Shown piece by piece: positions 9,969 to 19,794 of a stretch of DNA of 64,000 nt. A program made the translations under genes and the position numbers. The DNA lies in NCBI GenBank assembly GCA_015689645.1, contig WVSM01000005.1, positions 266,229 to 330,228 on the forward strand. The letters run 5' to 3'. The first letter of the stretch is position 1. Each line of letters opens with the position of its first letter. The notes beneath the pieces are model-generated. The model searched no databases and had not been told where the DNA came from. It saw nothing but the letters and a program-made list of their open reading frames with translations. Source of the stretch: Rhodobacterales bacterium HKCCE4037. Its GTDB lineage: Bacteria; Pseudomonadota; Alphaproteobacteria; Rhodobacterales; Rhodobacteraceae.

Positions 9969-10059
9969 CATTTGCCTCCCCGCCAAGCTGAACGGCGTTT
10001 GTATCCGGTCGCACAGCATTTGCACAGGCCATGCGACAGTTTCGTGTCAGGTTTCTGGA

Positions 10060-11859
10060 TCAGATCTTCTCGCACGCCGTCTTGAGCCAGTCCAGCGTCG
10101 CCGAATGACCGGCCTGTTCCAGCCTTGGTCCGATCTTTTCGAGGACCTCCGCATGGTAGGCGTTCAGCCAGTCCCGTTCCTCCGGGGCCAGCATCCCGGC
10201 CACGATCAGGCGCCTGTCGATAGGCGTGAACGTCAGCGTCTCGAAGGCCAGCATGTCGCGATGAGCATCCGCCCCTTCGGGCGCCTCGATGACATGTACC
10301 AGGTTCTCGATCCGGATGCCGAACCGGCCCTCCAGGTAATATCCGGGCTCGTTCGACAGGATCATGCCCGGCTCGAACGGCAAGGTTCCCGTCCGCGCGA
10401 GGCGTTGCGGCCCCTCGTGCACGCTCAGGAAGGCCCCCACGCCGTGACCCGTTCCATGATCGTAGTCGCGTCCCGTCGCCCAGAGTGGCGCGCGGGCCAG
10501 CGCGTCGAGATGCGCGCCACTCACACCGACCGGAAACCGGGCGCGGTGGATCGCGATCATGCCCTTCAGAACCAGTGTGAAACAGGTGCGCTCTTCTGCG
10601 CCGACCTCGCCGACCGGCAGGGTGCGCGTGATATCCGTCGTGCCATCCTCGTATTGCCCGCCGCTGTCGATGAGGAACAACTGACCGCACCGGACGGGCG
10701 CGTTGGTGTCTTCGGTCACGCGGTAATGAACGATCGCCCCGTTGGGCCCGGCCCCGGCAATCGTGTCGAACGAGATATCCTTCAGGGCACCGGTCTCGGC
10801 CCGGAAGGTTTCCAGCTGCTGCACCACGTCGATTTCGGTCAGCGCGCCGCCGGGCGCTGTCTCGTCGAACCAATGCAGGAACCTGGCAAGGGCCACGCCA
10901 TCGCGCAGATGCGCCTCCCGGCTGCCCGCGATTTCCGCCGCGGTCTTCGTGGCCTTGGGGAGAAGGCACGGATCGGCGGCCTCATGGATCTCGGTGCCGG
11001 CGTCTTCCAGGGCCTGGAAAACCGCTTGCGGTGCAGTGCCCGGATCGACCCGCACCGGGCCGGAGAGGTCTGCAAGGGCCTTCGGAAACGCATCCCAGGG
11101 CGCGACGTTCACGCCGGGCAGGTCTACGCCGTCCAGTTTGCCCGGATCGCAGAACAGCTGAACCTCGCCTTGCGCTTCCACGATCGCGAAGCTCTGCAAG
11201 ACCGGCAGATGCGCCAGGTCGGCCCCCCGGATGTTGAGCAGCCAGTTGATCGACTCCGGGAGAGTCAGAACGACCGCCGCATCGCCGTTGTCGCGCAGGC
11301 TTGCGGCAAGTTCGTCCAGCTTCTCGGATGTGCTTCGACCTGCAAGGGCCTCGGGATAGGCCATGGCCGCGCCCTCGGGCCGGGGCGGCCGCTCCTCCCA
11401 GATCGCATCAACCGCGTTGGCGACGGGCCTCAGGCTGATCTGGTGCTTGCTCAGCCGCCGCTCGAGCCGTTCGATCTCGGCCTTGGTATGCAGCCATGGA
11501 TCGAACCCCACGACGCCGCCCCGTGGCAGCTGGTCGACCAGCCAATCCTCCAACCGCGTCTCGGGCCAGTTGACCGGGGTGAAGACATCGGGGACCTGCG
11601 CCTTGACCTGCACCCGGTAACGCCCGTCGACGAACACGCCCGCGATATCCGGCAAGACGGCGGCGAACCCGGCGGAACCGGTGAACCCGGTCAGCCACGC
11701 AAGACGCTCGTCACACGCCGCCACGTATTCCCCTTGGTGCGCATCCGCGCGGGGTACGAGAAATCCGTCGAGGCCCTGTTCGGAGAGGTAGCGCCGCAGG
11801 CGCTCCAGTCGCCCGACACCATCTTCGGGACGCGTCGTTGCCCTGAATGTCTGGAACAT
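10060..11859 (-). CDS. Xaa-Pro aminopeptidase (M24B family)
   Basis: Cytosolic dinuclear-metal peptidase that removes an N-terminal residue before proline. The 599-residue protein has two creatinase-type N-terminal domains (DGFLVPRADAHQGEY, and the region with GFDPWLHTKAEIERLE) and a C-terminal pita-bread catalytic domain. Metal ligands are visible as the two Asp of LIDSGGQYEDGTTDITR, the His of GTGHGVGAFLSVHEGP, and Glu residues of SNEPGYYLEG and GIRIENLV. The three-domain length fits the eukaryote-like XPNPEP1 group rather than the shorter E. coli PepP. Upstream lies a perfect AT-rich hairpin separating it from cobT. Confidence 0.93.
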   Translation of the reverse strand: MFQTFRATTRPEDGVGRLERLRRYLSEQGLDGFLVPRADAHQGEYVAACDERLAWLTGFTGSAGFAAVLPDIAGVFVDGRYRVQVKAQVPDVFTPVNWPETRLEDWLVDQLPRGGVVGFDPWLHTKAEIERLERRLSKHQISLRPVANAVDAIWEERPPRPEGAAMAYPEALAGRSTSEKLDELAASLRDNGDAAVVLTLPESINWLLNIRGADLAHLPVLQSFAIVEAQGEVQLFCDPGKLDGVDLPGVNVAPWDAFPKALADLSGPVRVDPGTAPQAVFQALEDAGTEIHEAADPCLLPKATKTAAEIAGSREAHLRDGVALARFLHWFDETAPGGALTEIDVVQQLETFRAETGALKDISFDTIAGAGPNGAIVHYRVTEDTNAPVRCGQLFLIDSGGQYEDGTTDITRTLPVGEVGAEERTCFTLVLKGMIAIHRARFPVGVSGAHLDALARAPLWATGRDYDHGTGHGVGAFLSVHEGPQRLARTGTLPFEPGMILSNEPGYYLEGRFGIRIENLVHVIEAPEGADAHRDMLAFETLTFTPIDRRLIVAGMLAPEERDWLNAYHAEVLEKIGPRLEQAGHSATLDWLKTACEKI

Positions 11860-11985
11860 GAAACCTTTCCCCTGTCAGGAATGGACGTGCAATCCGTCCA
11901 TCTTTGTTCTCAAAATATGCAAACCCGCGGCGTGCAAGACTCGCATCCGTCGAAATATTTAAGCTCAGAGGCCAGCCACCGGGCC

Positions 11986-12009
11986 GCAAATTTTCGCATG
12001 AAAATTTGC
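11986..12009. repeat. Perfect AT-rich inverted repeat (10-bp stem, 4-nt loop)
   Basis: GCAAATTTTC and GAAAATTTGC flank the loop GCAT. The palindrome lies between the cobT stop (12038) and the aminopeptidase start (11859) on the minus strand. The AT-rich stem and location suggest a terminator for the cobT transcript or a small dispersed intergenic element. I found no second copy in this window. Confidence 0.6.
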
Positions 12010-12037
12010 ACCGGCGACGGCGGAGCCGGCGCAAAGC

Positions 12038-13918
12038 CTAGCCGACCTTGCGCATGCCCATGACGCGGGCGCGCGCCCTCGGGTCGCTGTCGAACAGCGA
12101 GGCCAGCTGCTCGGTGATCGCACCGGCCAGCTGCTCGGCATCGGTGATCGTGACCGCGCGCTCGTAATAGCGCGTCACGTCATGCCCGATCCCGATCGCC
12201 AGCAGCTCCACGGCGCGGCGTTTCTCGACCATGGCGATCACGTCGCGCAGGTGCTTCTCGAGGTAATTCGCCGGGTTCACCGACAGCGTGCTGTCATCGA
12301 CCGGCGCGCCATCGGAGATGACCATCAGGATCTTGCGCGCCTCGGGCCGCCCGGCCATCCGCCTGTGCGCCCATTCCAGCGCCTCGCCGTCGATGTTCTC
12401 CTTCAGCAGACCCTCTTTCATCATCAGGCCAAGGTTGTCGCGGACCCGCCGCCAGGGCGCATCGGCGCTCTTGTAGACGATGTGGCGCAGGTCGTTCAGG
12501 CGCCCGGGTTGTTGCGGCCGGCCTTGTCCCAGCCATTCCTCGCGCGCCTTGCCGCCTTTCCAGGCCCGCGTGGTGAAGCCGAGGATCTCGACTTTCACGC
12601 CACAGCGCTCCAGCGTGCGGGCCAGCACATCGGCACAGATCGCGGCGATCGAGATCGGACGGCCCCGCATCGAGCCTGAGTTGTCCAGAAGCAGCGTGAC
12701 CACCGTGTCACGGAACTCGGTATCGTGTTCGATCTTGAAGCTCAGGGGCGTGGTCGGGTTCGCCACGACGCGCGCAAGGCGTCCGGCATCGAGGATGCCT
12801 TCTTCCTTGTCGAATTCCCACGACCGGTTCTGCTGCGCCTGCAGGCGTCGCTGCAACTTGTTGGCCAGCCGGGAGACGGCGCCTTTGAGCGGTTCGAGCT
12901 GCTGGTCGAGATAGGCGCGCAGCCGTTCCAGTTCCTGCGGCTCGGCCAAGTCTTCGGCGGCGATTTCCTCGTCGTTCTCGGTCGAGAACACGACGTAATC
13001 GGGGTCGGCCTCGGAATGCGGGGCAGGGGGAGGCGGTTCCAGCGGGGCTTCTCCGTCGGGAAGCTCCTGCTCTTCCATGTCCTCGGTCTCGCCGTTGTCA
13101 TCCATTTCGACCTGCGCCTGGCTGGCATCCTGCTGGTCTTCCTGGCTGCGTTCGGGCGAGGCTTCGGCGTCCTCTTCCTCGTTGTCGTCGTCACCGGTCG
13201 AATCGGGCTGTTCTTCTTCCTGGTCCTCGCCGGCATCCTCTTCCGACTCGTCGTCCATGTCGTCGGGGTCGTCGCCCAACTGGTCGCCGTAGCCCAGGTC
13301 GTCGATCAGCTGACGCGCGAGCTTGGCGAAAGACGTCTGGTCCGAGAGTGTCTTGTGGAGGTTCTCCAGCGTTACGTCACACCGGTCCTCGATGAAGCCA
13401 CGCCATAGCTCCATCACATTGGCGGCCTCGCGCGGCAGTTCGCGGCCCGTGGCGAGGTGCCGGATCAGGTATCCGGCGGCGGTAGCGAGCGGCGCGTCGG
13501 CGGCATCGCGGATCTCGCCATAGCCCTTCCGGCGCGCATCGGCACCGATCTTGGCGTCGATGTTGCCGGCGGTGCCCGGCATGTCGCGCGCGCCCATCGC
13601 CTCGCAGCGGGCGGTTTCCATCGCGTCCATCAGGTCGCGGGCCATGGCCCCCTGCGGGGCATAGCGCGCAGCCGTGCCGGCGTCGTGATACCTGTGGCGC
13701 AGCGCCAGCGCGTCTGCCGTGCCGCGGGCCAGAAGGACTTCTTCGCGGGTCATGCGGCGGCTGATCTGCGGCAGCCGCACGCTGTCGCCGCTCAGTCCCG
13801 GCGGGTCGACCGAATAGGTCACCGCGAGGTCCGGGTCATCGGCCATCACGCGGGTCGCTTCGGCCAGCGCCTTCTTGAACGGGTCCGCAGGATTGTCGTT
13901 GGGGTTGAACTTGCTCAT
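12038..13918 (-). CDS. cobT: Cobaltochelatase subunit CobT
   Basis: Component of the ATP-dependent aerobic CobNST cobaltochelatase, which inserts cobalt into hydrogenobyrinic acid a,c-diamide during vitamin B12 synthesis. The 626-residue product has an N-terminal helical domain, a strongly acidic Asp/Glu/Gln stretch in the middle (about 215-340), and a C-terminal von Willebrand A domain with the MIDAS motif [11 protein letters not shown] near 405-415. The start at 13918 ([18 protein letters not shown]) matches CobT; the frame extends upstream without homology. Its partner cobS lies 2.7 kb upstream on the same strand with four genes between. Confidence 0.95.
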   Translation of the reverse strand: MSKFNPNDNPADPFKKALAEATRVMADDPDLAVTYSVDPPGLSGDSVRLPQISRRMTREEVLLARGTADALALRHRYHDAGTAARYAPQGAMARDLMDAMETARCEAMGARDMPGTAGNIDAKIGADARRKGYGEIRDAADAPLATAAGYLIRHLATGRELPREAANVMELWRGFIEDRCDVTLENLHKTLSDQTSFAKLARQLIDDLGYGDQLGDDPDDMDDESEEDAGEDQEEEQPDSTGDDDNEEEDAEASPERSQEDQQDASQAQVEMDDNGETEDMEEQELPDGEAPLEPPPPAPHSEADPDYVVFSTENDEEIAAEDLAEPQELERLRAYLDQQLEPLKGAVSRLANKLQRRLQAQQNRSWEFDKEEGILDAGRLARVVANPTTPLSFKIEHDTEFRDTVVTLLLDNSGSMRGRPISIAAICADVLARTLERCGVKVEILGFTTRAWKGGKAREEWLGQGRPQQPGRLNDLRHIVYKSADAPWRRVRDNLGLMMKEGLLKENIDGEALEWAHRRMAGRPEARKILMVISDGAPVDDSTLSVNPANYLEKHLRDVIAMVEKRRAVELLAIGIGHDVTRYYERAVTITDAEQLAGAITEQLASLFDSDPRARARVMGMRKVG

Positions 13919-13965
13919 GCCCGATATGTGGACCGCGCGCGGGGAGAGGGCAAGGGGAAGCGCGC

Positions 13966-14625
13966 CTAAGGGGCCGCGTCGAGCCATTGCGTGAAGATCG
14001 ACTCGCAGTGCCATGGCGCCTCGCGGTTTGACCACCAGACGATGTCGACGGGCTCGGGGTCCATGCGTCCCGACACATCCCATTCCCGCACGACATCACC
14101 GGTTTCCGGCGCGATCCGTACGGCGGTGGCCTGCCATTGGCCGCGCTGCAGGTCGATGGTGCAGGAAAAATCCCCACCCGACGGGCGATCATAGGTGCCG
14201 TAGGCCTGGCCGACCACGAAGAACGCGCCATCGCGCGGCGCGATGGTCAGCGTCTCGAACCAAGGATAACGCCCGAACCCGGTCTGTTGCGAATGGAGGT
14301 TCAGCGTGCCGTCCGGCCCCGCCTCCAGCCGCGCCCTGTCCTCGACCGTACCGCCATGGCGCGCGATGTCCCGTGCAACGTGGATGGACGATGTCTCTGC
14401 ACCGCTGACGATCAGCAGATCGACCATCCCGTCGAGACTTTCCGAGTGCAAAAGCAGAACCCTGTCGCAGGTGGAGTCCAGGCCCGTCAGGACGATGCAG
14501 GCGGCATCCACAAGCCGCGTGGCCAGCGCGGTTTCCGCCTCGGTGGCCGCAGGGGTCTGCGCGACGACTGGGGTGGACAACAGGAGGGCGACAAGGGTCG
14601 GGCCGGCGCCGGGCAGATGGGGCAA
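13966..14625 (-). CDS. Exported protein of unknown function
   Basis: The 219-residue protein begins with a signal peptide ([19 protein letters not shown] followed by VVAQT). The start codon is TTG, supported by GGAGG seven bases upstream; there is no ATG that preserves the signal. The mature part contains several Cys residues, which could form periplasmic disulfides, and a Trp-rich C-terminus ([16 protein letters not shown]). No family recognised. It sits 47 bp upstream of cobT and downstream of the Ser/Thr dehydratase gene on the same strand. Confidence 0.65.
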   Translation of the reverse strand: MPHLPGAGPTLVALLLSTPVVAQTPAATEAETALATRLVDAACIVLTGLDSTCDRVLLLHSESLDGMVDLLIVSGAETSSIHVARDIARHGGTVEDRARLEAGPDGTLNLHSQQTGFGRYPWFETLTIAPRDGAFFVVGQAYGTYDRPSGGDFSCTIDLQRGQWQATAVRIAPETGDVVREWDVSGRMDPEPVDIVWWSNREAPWHCESIFTQWLDAAP

Positions 14626-14705
14626 GGGAGTCCTCCGGTGGTGGAGCCACCCTGTTCTCAGCGGGTGCCGATCGTCCAGAGCGGGGATTCCTTACGCTTC
14701 CAAGC

Positions 14706-15650
14706 TTATTTTGCCGCTACAAACCAATCCGGTTCGGCGTTTCCGCCGCAAAGCAAGACGCAAACCCGTTCGCCCGGCTCGGGCGCGTAAGCGCCTGAGG
14801 TCAGGGCCGCCAGCGCCACGGCGCTGCCCGGTTCACCGATCAGGCGTGCGCCCTCCCACAGCCTCTGCGCGGCGTCGTAGACCGCATCGTCGTCGAGCAC
14901 GATGGCCTTGTCGACATGGGCCTTGATGGCCTCGAAACTGTCGACGCCCAATCGCGGTCCGCCAAGCGAGCTGGCCGCGATGCCGCTGGCTGCCACGTCC
15001 ATGTCCGGCCCTTCGCGGAGCGAGCGTTCCAGGGTGTTGGTCAGCTCTGTCTCGACGGACACGACCTTCACGCGGTCCCGGAAATAGGAACAGACACCAC
15101 CGATCAGCCCGCCGCCGCCGGTTGACACGAGGATCGTGTCGATTCCGCCGGTCTGCGCCTCGATCTCGCGCGCGACGGTTCCCTGCCCGGTGAGCGTGGG
15201 AACCGTATCGTAGGGGTGCACGGACAGCGCGCCGGTTTCCTCGGCATAGGCCGCGTAGGCCGCCATGCAATCGCCGACCGATCCATCGGCCAGAACCACT
15301 TCGCCGCCGAAGGCGCGCATGCGGCGCAGCTTTTCTTCCTTTGCGATGCTGCGCGGCACGAAGATCCGGCTCTTGTGGCCCAGAACGGTGGCGGCATGGG
15401 CGACGGCAGCCCCGTGATTGCCGCCAGACGCGGCGACGATCCCGGCCTCGGGCACGTCGCGCGTCAGCATGTTGTAAAACGCCCCGCGCACCTTGAAGGA
15501 GCCGGTTACTTGCGTGTGTTCCAGCTTGAGGGTGACGGGATAATCGAGGCCCAGTGCCGCGCCGGGCAGCGTCAGGATGGGCGTTTCGCGGATATGCGGC
15601 GCGATCAGGGGGGCCGCTTCTGCGATGTCGTCTGGTGTTGGATATGGCAT
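14706..15650 (-). CDS. Threonine/serine dehydratase-like PLP enzyme
   Basis: Fold-type II PLP enzyme of 314 residues. The PLP lysine is in GSFKVRGAFYNML (about residue 50), the Asn loop is SGGNHGAAVAHAA, and the phosphate-binding Gly loop is STGGGGLIGGV. The short length without a C-terminal ACT domain fits catabolic threonine dehydratases, serine racemases or 1,2-diaminopropionate-type relatives rather than the allosteric biosynthetic IlvA. Exact substrate is uncertain. The start at 15650 was chosen over an upstream in-frame codon because MPYPTPDDIAEAAPLI aligns with the family N-terminus. Confidence 0.88.
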   Translation of the reverse strand: MPYPTPDDIAEAAPLIAPHIRETPILTLPGAALGLDYPVTLKLEHTQVTGSFKVRGAFYNMLTRDVPEAGIVAASGGNHGAAVAHAATVLGHKSRIFVPRSIAKEEKLRRMRAFGGEVVLADGSVGDCMAAYAAYAEETGALSVHPYDTVPTLTGQGTVAREIEAQTGGIDTILVSTGGGGLIGGVCSYFRDRVKVVSVETELTNTLERSLREGPDMDVAASGIAASSLGGPRLGVDSFEAIKAHVDKAIVLDDDAVYDAAQRLWEGARLIGEPGSAVALAALTSGAYAPEPGERVCVLLCGGNAEPDWFVAAK

Positions 15651-15758
15651 GGCGGGACGATGGACCGGGCGCATCGGGGCGTCAATGTGATCCGCACCGA
15701 ACCTCCGTCGCCGGGGCCGGGTTCGGAGCGTGCGAACAGGCGGGTCCCGATCCGGCGG

Positions 15759-16211
15759 TCACTCTTCCAGCAGGCGTGCGGGCAAAGCCGATGGGCTGGC
15801 CGTGCCCGAAGGGGCTGCCGCAACCTCTGCGTTTGACCCGACGACATGAGCGGCGCAGGTGGCGATTTCCGCATCTGCCCGTGCCTCCGCCCAGGCGTCC
15901 GCACGGAAGGTGCCGCGCATGCGCAGCGCGTCATGGGCCACCCGCGCTTCGATCCGCATGTTGAGCACCCGTGCGCTATCCCCAGGGGGTGCCAGCGCGG
16001 CGAGGACGTCGATCATGGCGCTGCGCAGCGCCTCGGTTTCCGAGGCGGCGGGATCCCGGAGAAGCCATTGGTGCGAAAGTTCGGCCGTCAGTCGTCCGAC
16101 GCAATTCGCGAACAGGCGCAGCGGATCGTCAAGCATGTCGGCACCCGCCGGACCAGCCGGGACCGATGCCGCGAGAAAGGCGGCCGGAATGATATGCATC
16201 CATCTGCCCAT
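15759..16211 (-). CDS. Exported protein of unknown function
   Basis: The 150-residue product has a signal peptide (MGRWMHIIPAAFLAASVPAGP followed by AGADM). The mature part is Ala-rich and helical, with two Cys (FANCVGR and IATCAAH) that could form a disulfide. No motif or family recognised. The gene is on the minus strand inside the cobS-to-cobT interval, about 106 bp after the small membrane protein gene. Confidence 0.6.
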   Translation of the reverse strand: MGRWMHIIPAAFLAASVPAGPAGADMLDDPLRLFANCVGRLTAELSHQWLLRDPAASETEALRSAMIDVLAALAPPGDSARVLNMRIEARVAHDALRMRGTFRADAWAEARADAEIATCAAHVVGSNAEVAAAPSGTASPSALPARLLEE

Positions 16212-16317
16212 GACGACAGGTTACACGCATTTGGGTTCATTTTCGGTGAATCACGGGGAGATATCGAGGTCTTGCCATGTCGCCGCAGCGCGGCGGCGAC
16301 CGGCCCCGGACGCAGGG

Positions 16318-16623
16318 TCAGCCGGCCAGGGACCCAAAGGTCGCGAACAGGAACAGCAGCACGGAAAGTGCCAGGTAAGCGGGCCCGCGCCCGCGCCTGA
16401 GCAAAAGCGCCACGCATGCGACCAGCATCGGAAGGGCGATCGAGCCGAGCGTGTAGCCGATTAGATAGGAGGGATCGGCGATGGCCGACACCTCGATCTG
16501 GTCACTGACCACCAGCAAGACCAATGGCCCCAGTTGCAGGACAACGAGCACGATGAAGGTCGCAATGATCCACTTGCCGACCGGCGGGCGGCGGCGCGGC
16601 GCGGTGTCGTCCGGCTCAGCCAA
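16318..16623 (-). CDS. Small three-helix membrane protein of unknown function
   Basis: The 101-residue protein has a short basic/Pro-rich cytoplasmic N-terminus and three hydrophobic segments ([20 protein letters not shown], then [20 protein letters not shown], then [16 protein letters not shown]). It starts with TTG at 16623, which overlaps the end of cobS by 8 bp, so translation is likely coupled to cobS. No family recognised. The overlap suggests a role beside CobS, but nothing in the sequence shows what it is. Confidence 0.65.
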   Translation of the reverse strand: MAEPDDTAPRRRPPVGKWIIATFIVLVVLQLGPLVLLVVSDQIEVSAIADPSYLIGYTLGSIALPMLVACVALLLRRGRGPAYLALSVLLFLFATFGSLAG

Positions 16624-17605
16624 TGCTCATCGAGGCTGCGCTTTCGGGCAGTTCCTCGTCGAAGCAGCGCTGGTAGAATTCCGCAACCGTCTGACGCTCC
16701 AGCTCGTCGCACTTGTTGAGGAACGATACCCGGAAGGCATAGCCCACATCGCGGAAGATCTCGGCGTTCTGGGCCCAGTTGATGACCGTCCGGGGCGAAA
16801 TGACGGTGCTGAGTTCACCGTTCATGAAGGCGGTGCGGGTCAGGTCGGCGACGGTGACCATCTGGTTCATCGTCTTGCGGCCAGCCTCGGTGTTGTAATG
16901 CGGGCATTTGGCAAGAACGATGTTCACCTCGGCATCGTGGCGCAGGTAGTTCAGCGTCGCCACGAGCGACCAGCGGTCCATCTGTGCCTGGTTGATCTGC
17001 TGCACGCCGTGGTAGAGGCCGGTGGTATCGCCAAGCCCCACGGTGTTGGCCGTGGCGAAGAGGCGGAAGTACTTGTTGGGCGTGATGATCTCGTTCTGGT
17101 CCATCAGCGTCAGCTTGCCGTCATGCTCCAGCACACGCTGGATCACGAACATCACGTCGGCGCGGCCCGCGTCGTATTCGTCGAATACGATGGCAACGGG
17201 GTTGCGCAGCGCCCAGGGCAGGATGCCTTCGTGGAATTCGGTCACCTGTTTGCCGTCGCGCAGCTTGATCGCGTCCTTGCCGATCAGGTCGATCCGGCTG
17301 ATGTGGCTGTCGAGGTTCACGCGGACGGTCGGCCAGTTCAGACGCGCGCCCACCTGTTCGATATGGGTCGATTTGCCGGTGCCGTGGTAGCCCTGCACCA
17401 TCACGCGGCGGTTGTGGCCGAAGCCCGCAAGGATCGCCAAGGTGGTGTCGGGGTCGAACTTGTAGGTCGAATCGATCTCGGGCACGCGGTCCGTGCGATC
17501 GGCAAAGCCCTTCACCTTCATGTCGGTGTCGATGCCGAAAACCTCGCGGACCGAAAGCTCTTCGGTGGGTTTCGCATCAATGTTCAAGCTGCTGCCGTCG
17601 GCCAT
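16616..17605 (-). CDS. cobS: Cobaltochelatase AAA+ subunit CobS
   Basis: AAA+ ATPase that works with CobT in aerobic cobalt insertion for cobalamin. The 329-residue protein has a Walker A motif in [10 protein letters not shown] near residues 71-80, Walker B in [10 protein letters not shown], and sensor 1 in [10 protein letters not shown], in the MoxR-like order. The ATG at 17605 is preceded by GAGGG and gives [13 protein letters not shown]; an upstream in-frame codon adds 16 residues without support. A terminator upstream at 17697-17730 isolates it from the preceding minus-strand gene, so its promoter should lie in about 17606-17696. Confidence 0.95.
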   Translation of the reverse strand: MADGSSLNIDAKPTEELSVREVFGIDTDMKVKGFADRTDRVPEIDSTYKFDPDTTLAILAGFGHNRRVMVQGYHGTGKSTHIEQVGARLNWPTVRVNLDSHISRIDLIGKDAIKLRDGKQVTEFHEGILPWALRNPVAIVFDEYDAGRADVMFVIQRVLEHDGKLTLMDQNEIITPNKYFRLFATANTVGLGDTTGLYHGVQQINQAQMDRWSLVATLNYLRHDAEVNIVLAKCPHYNTEAGRKTMNQMVTVADLTRTAFMNGELSTVISPRTVINWAQNAEIFRDVGYAFRVSFLNKCDELERQTVAEFYQRCFDEELPESAASMSIG

Positions 17606-17696
17606 GGTGCCCTCGATTACGTCGGAAATTCGCGTCGGCTCGGGATGCAACATATCTCGGAGGGCTGCAAGGGGAAGGGGCGGAGGATTGCATCAC

Positions 17697-17730
17697 GAAA
17701 AAAGGCCGGGCGCTGTGGCCCGGCCTTTTA
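17697..17730 (-). terminator. Rho-independent terminator
   Basis: Read on the minus strand, AAAGGCCGGGC and GCCCGGCCTTT form an 11-bp stem followed by a T-run. It lies 22 bp after the stop of the exported trypsin-fold protein gene and ends that transcript before cobS. Confidence 0.85.
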
Positions 17731-17752
17731 GGCTCGCGATTGCGGGCCGAAA

Positions 17753-19549
17753 TCAATTCCAGCAGCTCACCCGGACGGAGATGTCCGCCGCTTCACGGCT
17801 GAGGTTTTCGCGGTTCATCGCCCCGGCGGATTGCGCGATCGTCACGCCGACACCGGCTTCCCGCAACACCGGAACCAGTTGGTCCGAGCGCAGCGCAAGG
17901 GTCACCTCCTCCGGCAATGTCCGTCCTTCGACCGTACCGGGGAGCACCATCCCGATCACGGTGCCCGTCTGGTCGAGCACCGGGCCGCCGGCCTCGGTAT
18001 CGGCTGTCGCAACGTCGAGACGCTGCACCGTTTCCTCTCCGTTCACGCCGCGCAGATCCGCAAGCCGGCCGAAGGTCGTGGAGGCCGACGAAAGCGCGCC
18101 GCCGAACGGGTAGCCTGCCACGGCGATGTCCGACCGCAGGCGTGCGGGCGCTTCCGAGAACTGCGCAAACCCGAGCGGTGCCAGCGCCTGGTTGGGCCGC
18201 AGCACGACGATGCCGAGCGCGTCGTCGCGGAAGGTGACCGAGGCGTCATAGGCGTTGTCGATCAGGATCTGTTCGCATTGCCCGGCGACTTCGGTCGTCG
18301 TCAGAACCGTGCCCTGCGCATCGAGGAAGAAACCGGTGCGCACCATGTCGGGCCGGCGGACGGTCAGACCCGAAACCATGTCGATGCTTTCGTCCAGTCC
18401 TTCTGGCACGGAAGCCGGATCAAGCGCGCCGTCCGTGGCTTGGAAACTCGCCTGCATCATCGGCAGAACGCGGGCGATCTGCTCGTCGGCCGACGGCTCC
18501 CAGATGAGCGTGAAGCCTTTAACGGCCCCGCCCACTAGACGCGCCTCGGTGTGGCTGCGCAGGGTGGAGGACTGGCCCGTCAGCAGAAAGCTGTCGCCCT
18601 GGCGCTCACGCTCGCCTTCCAGCGGCACGATTTCCAGGGTCTGCATGATCTCGTAGAGGCCGAACAGGGTCGCGCGGTCGCCGGGCTGGCTGATCAGCAT
18701 CACGCGCACGCCGCTATCGTTGATCTCTTCGTATTGCGCGAAGGGGAAGTTGTAGCTGTCGAATTCCACCATCGCCATCGGCAGGTCGATCTGGATGCCG
18801 GCGCGCTGGTCGAACATGTTCTGCATGCCCAAGGCGGCCAGTTCACCGTTGTATTCGTTTAGCAGCTGCGCGCGCTGGCGGGTCGTCAGAACACCGGTCA
18901 GCTCCATGCCGCGACTTTCCTGGTAAGCTTGCATGGAGGCACGGGTGCCGGGGCCGAAGGCACCGTCAATCGCGCCGTTGTAGAAGCCGAACCATTGCAG
19001 CGCGATTTGCAGTTGGTCGCGTTCCTCTCGGGTCAGCTGCGCCTCCGACTGGCGGGCCTGCTGAGGTGTCTCGTCGGGGATCGCGACGGGCTCCGGTTCT
19101 TCCTCGACCACCGCGACGGCCGGCGTTTCGGTTGCAGGCTGAACCGCTTCGCCTTCCTCAACGGCTGCTTCGGTCGCAGCGGCAGCATCCCCTTGAAGCG
19201 TGTTCGCCCCAACCGGAAAAAACTGCGAGGCGTAAAGGTCACCGTCTTCGATGAAGGCATCCCGCGGGATCAGCCCCTGTGCGAGCAATTGTTGCAATAC
19301 AAGCTGGCCGAGGTCCGGCTCGTAGGGGCCAAGCGCCACTGCATAAAGCCCTGTCGTCGCCTGAAAGCCGTTCACGTTTTCGACCAGTTGCGAATAGGCC
19401 CGCACGCGTTGCTCGGCGGCGGCCAGAGATTGATGCGCCTCGATCTGAACCCAGACCCGGTCCTGTGCAGTTGCTTTGCCGCTTGTGAGCAGGCCGAATG
19501 CGGCCACGAACGCCAGGGCCAGAGCCCCCCGCAAAATTTGCATCGCCAT
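17753..19549 (-). CDS. Exported SPOR-like, peptidoglycan-binding, trypsin-fold protein (probable pseudoprotease)
   Basis: The 598-residue protein has a signal peptide (MQILRGALALAFVAAF followed by KATAQ), a SPOR-like repeat region at about 30-80, an acidic Glu/Ala/Pro linker, a PG_binding_1-type domain at about 172-230 (LQWFGFYNGAIDGAFGPGTR), and a trypsin-like beta-barrel at about 400-590. The catalytic His motif TNAHV is replaced by TTTEV, and GNSGGP by TEAGGP, so His is Glu and the nucleophile Ser is Ala. A protease is therefore unlikely; peptidoglycan or partner binding is more plausible. The start is uncertain: ATG at 19543, 19549 and 19585 are all in frame. It is divergent from glyQ and has a terminator at 17697. 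Confidence 0.75.
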   Translation of the reverse strand: MAMQILRGALALAFVAAFGLLTSGKATAQDRVWVQIEAHQSLAAAEQRVRAYSQLVENVNGFQATTGLYAVALGPYEPDLGQLVLQQLLAQGLIPRDAFIEDGDLYASQFFPVGANTLQGDAAAATEAAVEEGEAVQPATETPAVAVVEEEPEPVAIPDETPQQARQSEAQLTREERDQLQIALQWFGFYNGAIDGAFGPGTRASMQAYQESRGMELTGVLTTRQRAQLLNEYNGELAALGMQNMFDQRAGIQIDLPMAMVEFDSYNFPFAQYEEINDSGVRVMLISQPGDRATLFGLYEIMQTLEIVPLEGERERQGDSFLLTGQSSTLRSHTEARLVGGAVKGFTLIWEPSADEQIARVLPMMQASFQATDGALDPASVPEGLDESIDMVSGLTVRRPDMVRTGFFLDAQGTVLTTTEVAGQCEQILIDNAYDASVTFRDDALGIVVLRPNQALAPLGFAQFSEAPARLRSDIAVAGYPFGGALSSASTTFGRLADLRGVNGEETVQRLDVATADTEAGGPVLDQTGTVIGMVLPGTVEGRTLPEEVTLALRSDQLVPVLREAGVGVTIAQSAGAMNRENLSREAADISVRVSCWN

Positions 19550-19794
19550 GATTGTTATCGAAATCCTGTTCCTAGACGTCGTCATTTTCCGCGCCGCCCG
19601 AAATGCGGGCGCTCTGCGGTCCGGGCGTGACGTTATCTTTGGACGCCAATGAATGCACCCGCAAAAGCGATAGTTTTCCACAAGGCGTGGCATTGATGGG
19701 ACAGGCGCTTGGCCTTCGCACGATACCGCCCGCGTTGACCCTTGCCGCGCGCGGGTCTAGTCAGTCGCCGGACGCGTTCCCCGGAGTGAGCAAA

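Noticed and set aside
9886..12063. Plus-strand open frame of about 725 codons
   Set aside because: It is antisense to the Xaa-Pro aminopeptidase, which has complete metal motifs.
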